This document shows, one piece after another, positions 22,595 to 34,753 of a DNA stretch of 64,000 bases. The DNA lies in contig NC_081415.1 of the NCBI RefSeq assembly GCF_030272615.1, positions 603,655,644 to 603,719,643 on the forward strand, given 5' to 3'. The translations under genes were made by a program, and so were the position numbers. The first letter of the stretch is position 1, and each line of letters starts with the position of its first letter. The DNA comes from Cryptomeria japonica. Lineage: Eukaryota > Streptophyta > Pinopsida > Cupressales > Cupressaceae. Below the pieces are notes generated by a model. That model was given only the letters and a program-made list of their open reading frames with translations. It was not told the origin of the DNA and did no database searches.

Positions 22595-24980
22595 TCAAAT
22601 ACCGGAATAAAAGATTTGTCTATTTAATTCTACCAGTTGATGATAATCATCAACTGTCTAAGTCTCTACCAGTGGAGGTAAGACTCCGAGTTGATCTCTA
22701 AGATACTCAAAAGTTTCCTTAGGCAAAGGTTTTGTAAAGATATCTGCAAGCTATTCTTTAGTATTCACATAAACCAGTTTTATCTCCTTTTCTTCAACTT
22801 TTTCCCTTAGAAAATTTAGTTTGATAGAAACATGTTTTGTTTTAGAATGTAATACTGGATTCTTAGATATATCAATTGCTACAATGTTATCACAATATAT
22901 AGTAATAGGTTCCTTGCATTTTACCTATATGTATTTCAACATTTGCTTAAGACAGAGTACCTGTGTATAGTTTGTTGCTACTGCAACATATTCTGATTCT
23001 GTTATTGATAAAGATGTACAACTCTATTTCTTACTTAACCAAGAAACTAATCTCTTTCCAAGAAAGAAAGCTTCTCCAGTGGTGCTTTTTCTATCATCCA
23101 CATCTCCTGCCCAATTTGCATCTGTGTATGCATATAAATCAAAATTTCCATCTTTAAGATATCATAATCCAAGATTTGTTGTCCCTTGTAAGTACCGAAA
23201 AATCCTTTTTACTGCTGATTCATGATTTTCCCTATGATTACTCTGAAATCCAGAAACTATACATGCTACATTCATAATATCAAGTCTGGTTTGTGTCAAA
23301 TAAAGTAAAGCTCCTATCATAGATTTGTATCTAGTTAGATTGACAAGTGTAGATTCATCCCTTTGAGATAATTTTTTATTTGTAGTCATAGGTGTGCTTA
23401 CCAGTTTAGAGTTTTCCATCCCAAATTTCTTAAGTAGTTCTTTCAAGTACTTAGATTGACTCAAAAATATGCCTTTATCAGTCTGTAAAATCTGCAATCC
23501 TAAAAAGAATTTTATTTCTCCTATCATAGACATTTCAAATTCATGCTGCATTTCAAGAGAAAATTCTTTGCATAATTCATCTTCTCCTCCAAAGATTATA
23601 TCATCAACAAATACTTCAATAATCAAGATATCATCATTAGTTACTTTATAATATAAATTGCTATTTGCATTTCCTTTAGTAAAACCAATCTTTAAAAGAT
23701 ACTTATCCAATCTTGCATACCAAGCTCTTGGAGCTTGTTTTAGTCCATACAGAGCTTTTCTTAATCTGCAAAACATATCATTGTCATCTGTCAAGGAAAA
23801 TCCATTAGGTTGTTCAATATAGGCTTCCTCTTCAAGATCTCCATTCAAAAATGCACATTTGATATCCATTTGATAAACTTTGTAATCCTTGTGAGCTGCA
23901 AAGGCCAAGAATAATCTAACTGCCTCAATTCTGGCTACTGGTGCAAAGGTTTCATTGTAGTCAACTCCTTCTTTCTGAGACTATCCCTTACACACTAGTC
24001 TTACTTTATTTCTGACAACCTTACCATCTTCATTGAGTTTGTTTCTAAATACCCATTTGGTTCCAATTACATTTTTATTTTTAGGCCGGGGAACTAATGT
24101 CCAAGTACTATTTTTCTTAGTTTGTCCTAATTCTTCTTCAATAGCTTTAATCCAAAATTTGTCTTCACATGCCTCATTGATAGATAATGGTTCAATTTGA
24201 GAAATAATACATACCTCTTCATTCACCAATCTTCCTCTTGTCATGACTCCTTTAAATTTGCTTCCAATTATTTGATCTTTAGAATGATTCAATCTTACAT
24301 ACTGGGGTGTCTTAGTTTGTTGTTGTTCTTCATTTACTGTGGAATCTTTTGATGATACTAGAGTAACTGGATCATCATTCTATACTTGTGGATTTATTGT
24401 AGGTTCATTTGTCATAATTTCTGTTATCAGTTCAGAGTCTATATACCTTGAAGTTCCTCTAAATTGTTCATCAATCTTTACATTTGTACTCTCAATAATT
24501 TTCTGTAATCTTTTATTAAAAGATCTATATGCTTTACTCTTAGATGAATAACCAAGAAATATTCCTTCATCACTTCTAGGATCAAACTTGCCAATATACT
24601 CATCTCTTCTAATATAACATTTACTTCCAAAGATTCTGAAATACTTAAGAGTAGGAGTATTACCAAACCATAGTTCATGAGGGATCTTACCGGTTTCACC
24701 TTTGATGTGAACTTTGTTGAATGTATAGACAACAGTGCTTATTGCCACTCTCTAGTACACATGTGGTAGATTTGCTTTTGATAACATACTTCTTGCTGCA
24801 TCCAAAATAGTTCTATTTTTCCTTTCAACAACTCCATTCTCTTGTTGTGTCCGAGGTGCTGATAATTGTCTTTTGATTCCATTTACTTCATAGAATGTAT
24901 TAAAATCTCTAGATGTGAATTCTCCTCCTTGATTTGATCTTAAACATTTAATTTTCTTACCGGTTTCATTTTCAACCATT
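22595..24980 (-). pseudogene. pol: Copia 1 pol: integrase C-terminal part, reverse transcriptase, RNase H
   Basis: Read on the minus strand, it resumes integrase right after the nested element. The RSNQGGEF box has Asn where the second catalytic Asp is expected, and ENGVVERKNRT retains the Glu. The RT follows (TWTLVPRPKNKNVIGTKWVF, DIKCAFLNGDLEEE, LYGLKQAPRAWY) with the catalytic box FVDD near 23600. Copia-type RNase H comes last, with DANWAGD and ADIFTKPLP. Stops are few; 24749-24751, 24377-24379, 23978-23980 and 22658-22660 are among them. The natural end is probably the TGA at 22595-22597. A spacer of about 280 bases with no gene separates it from the polypurine tract. Confidence 0.9.
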
Positions 24981-24985
24981 GCTTT
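24981..24985. other. Target-site duplication GCTTT, left
   Basis: GCTTT precedes the nested LTR at 24986 and recurs at 32870-32874 after its right end. Confidence 0.88.
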
Positions 24986-26265
24986 TGTAAAGCGGAAAAA
25001 TCGAACCCTAGTTGTTCTCCCCTCCCCAACTCCAAAGAGAGAGAAGGGAGATTCACTAGGGTTGATGGTTTTCACTTAGGAGGGACTTTACATTCAAAAG
25101 AGGGGTTGAAACCCACAAGATCCAATCCCACACAATGCAAGATTAGATTCTATATGAGTTTCAAGGGTTAAGACAACAAGGCTACCCTCTTTTGTAAAGA
25201 ATGTAGATAGAATGATTAAGCTAGGAATACATAGAAAGTGAGAAAGATTCGCTTATAAACTGAGATAGGGATATAGGATGAAGTTGCGGACCTGGAATTA
25301 GCAGTAAAATGTCTAGATGGCACTATCCTGCAAATTTGAGCAAAAGTTGATGGGACGATGGTGCCCGGCATGCACACGGTCCTCCGAAAAATCCGCGAAA
25401 CGAAGGGGGATCTGTTCGTCTCTGCACAAGGATTCCAGATCTTCAATTTCAGTCGCGTACCTGCAACCTACACACAGAAAAGAGAAGATGATTGGGGGGT
25501 TAGGGATTAGGGGTTTGCCCTTAGGTCAAACCCTGATTTTGGAATTAACCAAGAAATGAGAAATGTTGTAAATGTAAATGACTGTAATGTAAAACAAGTA
25601 CTAGTACCTTGTTGTAAGGATGTTTGTATCCTTATATGCGAAGGTATAGATGTTGTTGTTTGTTGTATGTTGTATTTTGTAGCATGTGATCTCCTCTTCA
25701 ATGGTTGAATCCTTGTCTTGAATGCAACACTTAGCCTTGAATGGAGACTTAGAATGATCAATTGCTTGAAGGAATGTTTGAATGCTTGAATGCTTGAATG
25801 CTTGAATGCTTGAATGTTTGAGTATCATTTCCACCTTTTTTGCCTCCTCCTTAAATGAGAGAGGAAAATGTAGTTTATATACTTTCCAATTAGGGTTGAT
25901 AGACTGATTTTCTTGACCTTAGGCCGACCAGGAAATGTTATTTTCCAATTTGCAAACAAAAAGACCCGAAGTCCCATAGGAGACTGGGCCCAAAATAGGG
26001 CCAGGGACCAGGGCGCTGGGCGCCATGGTCCTGGGGGACCAGGGCACTGGGCGCCCTAGTCCTGAAGGACTAGGGCACTGGGCACTCTGGTCCCACCTCC
26101 CAGAACAACATGGTGCAAGGAGGGATCAGGTAGGGTGCTGGAAAAATGCAGTTTTTGATGTTGTGGACAAGTTTCGGGGTCTCCATTCAGGTTCAGTGTT
26201 GCGCCGCCATCGTGAAGACCCAAATGCAGTCAAAATTGCAAGTGTCACAATTTTAGGATGCTACA
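24986..26265 (-). repeat. LTR of the gag-protease element (3' LTR)
   Basis: 1,280 bases. It is 24 bases longer than its partner because of three extra copies of the 8-base unit GAATGCTT (about 25778-25812). Base differences from the partner in the first 200 bases are roughly 3%. It includes a run of GGGCGC-like words (25990-26090), more GC-rich than the rest. Confidence 0.92.
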
Positions 26266-27007
26266 TTTAGCCCCACTTTAGCAGGAGTATAAGCGTACGC
26301 TCATACATCCGGTAAAGTACAAGGAAACAACATTGAAAAACTTTCACCACGTCAAGGAGGCAAGATACACCAAGCCCCCAGTGGACTAAGGATCTTACAA
26401 CTTTGATTGACAAAGTAAAAGGGAAGATCATGAGAGAGAACCATGACTATTAGTAGTAAGGTTCCCTCACTATGAGTCATGCAAGAAAGATATAAAAAAA
26501 TTTCAAGGCAAAGCTAAATTTGCCAATAAATTTTCAAGTATCTTGAAAAGATATGAACGGGATGTATGCCCCCCTATGTTAAAACGATCACACATGCCTC
26601 ACTGGGGGTGATTGCTTTAAGGTAGTGATACATATAAGAAATGAGAAAGGAGCACATTATCACAAGGATTTAGCCCCCAAGTGTGAGATAAGCCCAAGGA
26701 TAATAGACACAAAACACAAAGCACAAGGTGACTTCACTTTCCTCGGGGTCAGTATGCTGTATGATAATTCATGTATATCATATTTATGTATGCATAATTG
26801 TTCTTCATTCCCCAATCAAGGAAGGTCACCTAGAAGAAGGGAACACATGTGTCTTTTGAGTCAACATGAGAGAGACCAAAGAGATCTCAATGCTTTGCAT
26901 CATCCTCAAGTAGACAACACTAAAGACAACAAATAGAAGAATGAGAATAACATATAGAAGAAGTAACAAAAGAAAGAGAGGAGGAGAGAATCTGCTATGC
27001 TAATGAA
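26266..27007 (-). other. 3' non-coding interior of the gag-protease element
   Basis: 742 bases without a supported gene. The first bases hold a short purine-rich stretch on the minus strand (AAAGTGGGGCTAAA, 26266-26279) that can serve as the polypurine tract. Confidence 0.6.
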
Positions 27008-30000
27008 CTAGTCTAGCACGTCATCTACCCCCCGATCTTGTTGATCAACATTTCGGGAAGGCAGGGAACACGCTAGAGGAGGAACATTCAACACAGCAGA
27101 TGGAGCTATCACAAGATCCAAACAAGGGCTATGTTCATGTTCCAAGCCACGTTGTTCTTGTCTAGGAGCTAGGATAAGTGCTTTAGAAAATTCATTAGAT
27201 AAATGGTTATCAATATCAACAATTTCATATTCACTATCAGAAGCAAGATAAGTAACATTTTCATCATGAATAACATTTTCATCTATATCATCATCAAGAT
27301 TTATAAAAATAGGGTCTTTAACTCGCACAGGATCAAGACCATCATGCATCTTATGTTTAGGAGATTTTGGCTCAATCGTCGGCTGAGGAGAAAATGGAAT
27401 AATGCTTGTTGAAGGTGTTTTTGGGGATTGCAAAGTTTGAGCTCTAAGACGACGCTTTCGTCGGCGTTCTCATGCAGAACGATTTCGTCTAGTCTTAGTA
27501 GGAAGTTGAGAAGATTGAGGAGGAGGAATGTTCTCATCCTTATCACTTGGGTGTTTAGGTTGTGGTCTCTTAGGCTGAACAATAGGAGAAGAGGAAGGTC
27601 TCTTCTCTCCATAAGAGGAAGGAGGAGGAACTACTCCATATAAGGGAGGAATACTCAGTTTAGGAAGGAGACCAAGTCCATCATGAAGAGTAGGGATAGG
27701 TCTACTTTTAGGAAGTTTATTAGATATAGGCATAGTCACGTCCATAGGGATGGGTTGGGAATCTTCTTGAGGAAAGACGTTAGTTTTATCTTTCAAAGGA
27801 AGAACTTCCTTCTCAAGAATGATAGGAATGTCAAGTTTGGGTGTTTTAGGTTCACTTAGAGATAGGATCATATCTTTTTTCCACTTTTGATAAGATTTGA
27901 AAAGATGATCACTTCGCGGAGGAAGGGGTTGGAATTGTTTAGGCCAAAAATAATCAAGAGGAACGCTAGAAGTTCTTTTGGCTGGTTTAAAGAGACTATG
28001 ATTGATAGTAACAACTTCACCATTATGGGGAAATTTCAAACACTTGTGAATAGGAGAAGAAATAGCTTTCATGGAAGATAGCCAAGGATAGCCTAGCTTC
28101 ACACGAAATTGTTCGGATGATGGAATAATAGCAAAGTCCACATCAAGGAATTTGTTATGGACCTCAATAGGTAATGTAATAGAACCAATTGCAGGAGAAG
28201 AAAATGCATCAAATAATTTCACAACCACATTTGTTTCATCCTAGATCACTTGATTCAATTGCAAAGTAAAAAGAAATTCTTCAGTAATGACATTAACCAT
28301 GCAAGAAGGATCAATAAGCACTCCACGGCAAGGTGTATTTTTGACTTTTGCAACTATATATAAAGGACCATCAGGTGCCCTAATAGTTTCGCTAGAATTA
28401 AACGTGATGGAAAGTTCTTTAGGGATTTTCTGCTGCTCCACAAAGTTAATCACATTCGGAGTCATGGACACAAGATCATCGGGTGAGACAGAGGAATCAT
28501 TAGTATCAATCGCATTAGAGGTATGAGAAGGTAATGGATCAGTAAAAATCTGAAGATTTTGGTTAGGAGGAGCTACAGATGTGTTGCCTTTATCATTCAC
28601 TCCAGAAATAGAGATAGTATTATTATCAATCAAATCTTGAATTTTACCCTTTAAAGCAAAACATTTTTCAGTATCATGCCCAGGTTGACGATGAAATTGA
28701 CAAAAAGATTTGTTATCAAAATAGGGTGAATTAATCTTTGCAGGATCGATTTGCCTTATAGGAGGAAGAGTAAGCACATTTTGTTCCAATAACTTATTCA
28801 TAATACTATGCAATGATTCATTCAAAGGAGTAAACTTTCTTTCTTTCTTGAAAAACTTAGAAATAGGAGGCACACCTGATGCTGCATTCACATTGTTGTT
28901 GATGATGTTTTCATTGAATTTAATGGACTCTTTGTTTGGTTTAAACTTCCCAAATGGTTGTTGACTACTATCACCGTTATCACTCGTAGCCATAGGATGT
29001 GATTGTTCCATTTGACTCACAGTCAGTTGATAATTGTGAAGAGTTGCGCACAACTATTGGAAAGAAGTAAACTCAGAAAATAGGAGTTTGTCTCGAATAT
29101 CTTTTTGTAAATTAGAAATAAAGATTCTTTGAATATCATTGTCAGGCATTGGAAAAGAAATTTGAGCATACAAATGCTTATATCTACCAATGAAATCAGT
29201 CACTTTTTCTTTAACACCTTGTTTACAATGCATTAAATCAATCAAAGTAACTTTAGGACTTATATTGTTTTGAAATTGTTGAATGAAAGCATTTGCAAGT
29301 TGTTCGAAATAAGTAATAGAATAGGAAGGCAATGAGCAATACCATTGTAGGGCTTTATCTCTTAATGTTCTAGTAAACAGTTTTGCAAGAAACCTTTGGT
29401 CATAAGCAAAATCAGTACATATTGTTTGAAAAGTCTTAACATGTGTTAGAGGATCACCCTTACCATTATAAAGTTCCAAATGCGGAATTTCAACATGTTT
29501 AGGGGGGATAGCTCGAACAATGTCAAGAGAAAGTGGGCTTGGCACATCAAATGTGGGCACACTAAACTTAGATTGATTCATAGAGGCAATTTGTTGCTGT
29601 AAAGAAGAGACAGTTTGTGCAAGATTGTTAATGGTCGCTTCAGTCGAAGAGTTCATATTAGATGTGTTAGATTGTGATGGATGTGTTATGTTATTGAAAG
29701 AAGGTAGAGAGTAAGCTGGTGGGACACTATGATAGTTAGTCATAGGAGATGATTGGATAGGAGGAACACTACAAGGAGGAATGGAAAATGAATTGCCCCC
29801 TCGTGTCATGTTCATTTGTGGTGATATAATAGGAACACTTATTGAAGGAATGAATGAAGAAGTCGGATTGAATGAAGGAAGAGGGTTGATTGAAGAAGAG
29901 GGATTTCCCCCATGACTAGTGATCATAGGAGGAATGTCTTGTATTGAAGTAGTCATTATGTTTGATGTAAAAGTAGGTATACTAGCAATAGAAGTCATCA

Positions 30001-30430
30001 AAGGAATAGAATGATTGTCTTGAGTAGGAGGTTGTGTATAACCCAAAGTTTCAACAAAACTCTTCATAGGCATCACATTTGAATCCATAATGTGTGCAAT
30101 ACCACGCAAAATATCAATTTCATTCTTATCACTTTGAAGCATACATTTTAGTCCCTCAATTAAAGGAAGTGCTTGACTATCAGGGTATTCTTGAGACATC
30201 CATTGTCGAAAATCATCCAATTGGTTATCCAATTTTGAAAGTTGTTCTACAGAAACCTCATGGAGAGCTTCTTCATCATTAAGAGGATTAGAGGAATTAC
30301 CCATGTCCTCGTTAAAAAGGCCATTCAAATTAGGTTCCATCTCCTCAGTAATTAAACCTTGGAAGGACTTAATTCTAAGGCTTCGTCTAACGGGAATAGT
30401 ATAAGTAGGGCTTATTGTTGTAAAACTCAT
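27008..30430 (-). pseudogene. gag: gag-protease polyprotein of the nested element, near-intact
   Basis: One frame of 1,141 codons runs from the ATG at 30430 to the stop at 27008. It has only three premature stops (29054-29056, 28241-28243, 27470-27472) and no frameshift. Residues 1-290 are Ser/Pro/Asn-rich. The Gag domain follows (HLELYNGKGDPLTHVKTF, LQWYCSLP), then a Cys/His motif CQFHRQPGHDTEKC (about residue 585-600). A retropepsin-like segment comes next, in which the D-[ST]-G site reads DPSCMVNVI, so it looks inactive. The C-terminal 400 residues are Pro-rich and then acidic, with no family recognised. The stops fit CAG to TAG twice and CGA to TGA once. No RT follows. Confidence 0.82.
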
Positions 30431-31613
30431 GCACTAAAGAAAGAGAGAAGATTTTGAATTTTAGAGGTAGCAAATTTCAGTAAAATCAGCCAATCTTCTA
30501 GATTTAAGCTGTTAAATACAATCAGGACAATCTCCCGAAATTTTGGAAAACATGTCCGGGACCGTGGCACTTGGGGTGCACACGGTCCTCGCAACTTTTT
30601 TCAAAATTTGCAGGGATGAAAGTTATGATGATTTTACAGCTAACCTGAAAAAATTGAGTGACTTTACGATCTGTAGATAGGCCAAATTAAAGTTGCAATC
30701 TCAAAATTGAACCCTACCCAGATTGTCAAAAAATGCAAAATTTGAATTTTGAAAAAGAGAGGGAAACTGAAATTTTGAATTTTATGATTTTAGAGGGAAT
30801 ACCAAAAGCAATGCAAGTTTTGAAATTTGAAAATTGACTCAATTTCACACAAAATTCAATTTTGAAAGCAGAAATCAAAGTTGTTGTAATTAAGCACTTA
30901 ATTTCAAAAGTCACAAATTGCAAGAATTTGAATAAAGCACTGAAATTTCGAATGAATGATAACACACTTTTCAGATTTAGGACTGTAAGAAACACAATTT
31001 TGACACAAATTTCAATTTCAACAATTTTTGAATGATTAGAAGCCTCAATCCAAGCAATCGCTAGACCAACTTTGACTGTAATTTTGAAGGTGTTAAAATT
31101 GATGAAATCAGCCAAAATTCTGGATTTTAGCAGAAAAATACAGTAAGATCTAGCTCCCAAAATTTCGGAAAAAATGTCAGGGATGATGGTGCTCGGAGTG
31201 CACACAGTCCTCACAACTTTTTTCCAAATTTTCAGGGATGAAAGATATTGTGATTTTATTGCTAAATCCAAAGTTATAGCCGATTTGGAGGTGTTTTGAT
31301 TAGTGAAATTGTCGGACAAAGGTTGAATCAAGAGGGTCTCAAAAATTAGGGTTTTGACACTTAACCACTTAATTTTCAAAATTAAAGCACAAATATGAAT
31401 TGATAATTTGTAATAGAAGGGTAGATCTGAAACAAGCATTAACAATTAAACATTTCACAAGTTTAATTACTTAAAAAGAAAATTTAGGGTTTTTATGCAA
31501 TTAACCTCTAAAATTTTGCAAAAGATCAAACATGGAAATATAATTAGGAAAGCAAAATTTTCAGATCTAACCATGAATAATCAGAAAGGATGTTCACGTC
31601 GGGTTCACCAAAA
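30431..31613 (-). other. 5' leader of the gag-protease element
   Basis: A long untranslated leader precedes gag. It contains two diverged copies of a stretch of about 110 bases (30540-30650 and 31150-31260) centred on GTGCACACGGTCCTC. That motif is also present once in each LTR (about 25375 and 31998). Confidence 0.6.
31592..31610 (-). other. Candidate primer binding site of the gag-protease element
   Basis: Minus strand TGGTGAACCCGACGTGAAC starts three bases inside the LTR end. It has the expected TGG (complement of tRNA CCA), but I could not assign the tRNA with confidence. Confidence 0.55.
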
Positions 31614-32869
31614 TGTAAAGCGGAAAAATCGAACCCTAGTTGTTCTCCCCTCCCCAACTCCAAAGAGAGAGAAGGGAGATTCACTAGGGCTGATGGTTTT
31701 CACTTAGGAGGGACTTTACATTCAAAAGAGGGGTTGAAACCAACAAGATCCAATCCCACGCAATGCAAGATTGGATTCTATATGAGTTTCAAGGGTTAAG
31801 ACAGCAAGGCTACCCTCTTTTGTAAAGAATGTAGATAGAATGATTAAGCTAGGAATACATAGAAAGTGAGAAAGATTCGCTTATAAACTGAGATAGGGAT
31901 ATAGGATGAAGCTGCGGACCTGGAATTAGCAATAAAATGTCGAGACGGCACTGTCCTGCAAATTTGAGCAAAAGTTGACGGGACGATGGCGCCCGACATG
32001 CACACGGTCCTCCGAAAAATCCACGAAACGAAGGGGGATCTGTTCGTCTCTGCACAAGGATTCCAGATCTTCAATTTCAGCCGCGTACCTACAACCTACA
32101 CATAGAAAAGTGAAGACGATTGGGGGGTTAGGGATTAGGGGTTTGCCCTTAGGTCAAACCCCGGTTTTCGAATTAACCAAGAAATGAGAAATGTTGTAAA
32201 TGTAAATGACTGTAATGTAAAACAAGTACTAGTACCTTGTTGTAAGGATGTTTGTATCCTTATATGCGAAGGTATAGAAGTTGTTGTTTTTTGTATGTTG
32301 TATGTTGTAGCATGTGATCTCCTCTTCAATGGTTGAATCCTTGTCTTGAATGCAACACTTAGCCTTGAATGGAGACTTAGAATGATCAATTGCTTGAAGG
32401 AATGTTTGAATGCTTGAATGTTTGAGTATCGTTTCCACCTTTTTCGCCTCCTCCCTAAATGAGAGAGGAAAATGTAGTTTATATACTTACCAATTAGGGT
32501 TGATAGACTGATTTTCCCGACCTTAGGCCGACCAAGAAATGTTATTTTCCAATTTGCAAACAAAAGGACCCGAAGTCCCATAGAAGACCGGGCCCAAAAT
32601 AGGGCCAGGGACCAGGGCGCTGGGCCCCATGGTCCTAGGGGACTAGGGCGCTGGGCACCCTAGTCCTAAAGGACCAGGGGGCTGGGCGCTCTGGTCCCAC
32701 CTCCCAGGACAACAGGGTGCAAGGAGGGATCAGGCAGGGTGCTAGAAAAATGCAGTTTTTGATGTTGTGGACAAGTTTCGGGGTCTCCATTTAGGTTCAG
32801 TGTTGCACCGCCATCGTGAAGACCCAAATGCAGTCAAAATTGCAAGTGTCACAATTTTAGGATGCTACA
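31614..32869 (-). repeat. LTR of the gag-protease element (5' LTR)
   Basis: 1,256 bases, the partner of 24986-26265. It ends at 32869, followed by the GCTTT duplication. Confidence 0.92.
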
Positions 32870-34696
32870 GCTTTGAATAGCTTGAACTTCCCAAGTGCTT
32901 CTGATTTTTCTCTGAGAAAAGTAACCCAACACATTCGAGAATAATCAACAATAATTAGCATGAAATATCTATCACCTTGTAAGCTTTTAGTTCTAGCTAG
33001 ACCACATAAATTAGTGTGAATTAAATCAACAGCATTATTGGATTTTTCTGGAATACTTTTGAAACTAGCTCTAACTTGTTTTCCACATTGACATTCCTTG
33101 CAAATTGTATTCTGAGGTTTCACAATTTTAGGTAGATCTGTAACTGCCTTAGAAGTACTGATTTTTACCATGCAATCAAAATTTACATGACATAGTCTTT
33201 TATGCCATAGCCACTTTCATCTATATGTATAATTAAGCATGCATTTTCACTGTTATTCAAATGAAAGATATTACCTCTAGTCTGATTACCGGTTGCAATT
33301 TCCAAACTAGTTCTATTCATGATTTTGCATTTTCCATTTTTAAATTGTAACTGAAAACCTTTCTCAACTAATTGACCAACACTTAAAAGATTATGTTTTA
33401 ATCCTTCAACATAGTAGACATTGTCAGTGTTATGTTTACCATCAAGAGATATTGAACCCTTACCTTTGATTGAACAGGCTTTGTCATCTCCGAATCTCAC
33501 TAAACCTCCATTGTATTCTTGAAAGTTCAAGAATTCTTTGTCTCCAGTCATGTGATGTGAGCATCCTGAGTCAATAATCCATTCATCCTTTGATAAAACT
33601 TTAGCTTCTAGGGCTTGTTCTATCAGTTGAGAAATAGGTACCGGTTGATCTTCTGTTATAGCAACAAAGACCCATCCATTGTCTGCTGGATCCTCATCAG
33701 AATCATTAGTCACACCTTCATCAGCAATGTAACAAGATTTATCTTTGTTTTTCTTGAATCTGTATTTCTTATATTCAGGATTAGGTTTGTATGTCCTTCT
33801 AGATTCTTCTCTTAGTATAGCATGTCTATTAGGGCATCTTGAAGCCAAATGACCAATCTTATTGCAGTTAAAACATTTAAAGGGTGCTTTACCTTCATAC
33901 TTACTTCCAATTGGGCCTTTTGGCATTTTTCTTGCGAATAGTGCTTTAAGTTCTTCAAGCTCTTCATTCTCCTTCCTGGTTTCTTCAAGTTCTCTTACAT
34001 AAAAGGCTCTCCAATCTAATTTGTCAAAGGATGGAGTAGATGATGTTGATGCTTTGAAGGCCAAATCAGTTTTTATAGTAGTAATAGGACCAAATTCCTC
34101 AATTTCAAAAGCTGAAAGTTTTCCAATCAATGTATCCCTAGTTACTGATGTATTAGGCATTGTTCTTAATTCATTTATAGTAGTAACCTTCATTTTATAT
34201 GCTGGTGGCAAACCTCCTAAGATTTTTGAAACAACTCATCTTCACTCAAGGTTCCTCCACAACATTTGATACCCAAAACAATTTCATTCACTCTTTCCAT
34301 AAAAGCAGAAATCCTTTCATCTTCTTCCATTTTCAGATGTTCATACCTGACTCAGAAGCTTTCAAGTTTTGCAAATTTGACTATGGAATCTCCTTCATTC
34401 AGTGTTTCCAAATGATCCCAAATAGCTTTTGCAGTGGATCTATCTGATAATCCCATGATTTGTTGATCTGACAAAGAGCTCAAGAGAGCTTCTCTAGCTT
34501 TGCAATCATTTTCTTCATCTTTAGCTAAAGTAGTGGGAGCAGTCTGACCAGCTACAACAGTAGTATATCCATTCTTAGTAACTTCCCAGATGTCTTTACC
34601 AATGCAATTCAGATGTGTCTCCATTCTGATTTTCGATATCCCATAGTTGGTTCCATCAAGTTTAGGACTATACTTTCTAAAATAATTAGTAGACAT
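32870..34696 (-). pseudogene. gag: Copia 1 gag, protease and integrase N-terminal part
   Basis: On the minus strand, Gag starts at the ATG at 34696 (LDGTNYGISKIRMETHL, the Copia Gag pattern). A stop at about 34352 and a frameshift near 34215 break it. The nucleocapsid motif CFNCNKIGHLASRC is intact near 33868. The protease site DSGCSHHMTG follows near 33555, then the pre-integrase region (GLKHNLLSVGQLVEKGF). The integrase zinc region and first core strand read HTNLCG, with Asn where the catalytic Asp of HTDLCG is expected. The frame is cut at 32870 by the nested element and continues at 24980. Confidence 0.88.
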
Positions 34697-34739
34697 TGGA
34701 TCTCCTCAAGTTGTTAAAATTTTGCAAAATGAGAACTAG

Positions 34740-34751
34740 GCTCTGATACCA
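34740..34751 (-). other. Primer binding site of Copia 1, initiator tRNA-Met
   Basis: Minus strand TGGTATCAGAGC, the standard plant initiator-Met PBS, two bases from the LTR end at 34754. Confidence 0.92.
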
Positions 34752-34753
34752 AT

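Larger units (their letters stand above)
24986..32869 (-). mobile_element. Nested non-autonomous gag-protease LTR element (TR-GAG-like)
   Basis: LTRs at 24986-26265 and 31614-32869 (TGTAGCATCC...TTTACA on the minus strand) bound a 5.35-kb interior with one long gag-protease frame and no RT, RNase H or integrase. A GCTTT target duplication flanks it. A candidate PBS follows the 5' LTR by three bases. Elements of this layout are known as terminal-repeat retrotransposons with Gag (TR-GAG) and depend on an autonomous partner's polymerase. Gag resembles Ty3/gypsy Gag. It is the youngest layer of the nest, since it interrupts Copia 1. Confidence 0.9.

Noticed and set aside
31592-31610. tRNA gene fragment
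   Set aside because: Only the tRNA 3'-end complement next to an LTR is present, which is a primer site and not a gene. No full cloverleaf was found anywhere in the window.
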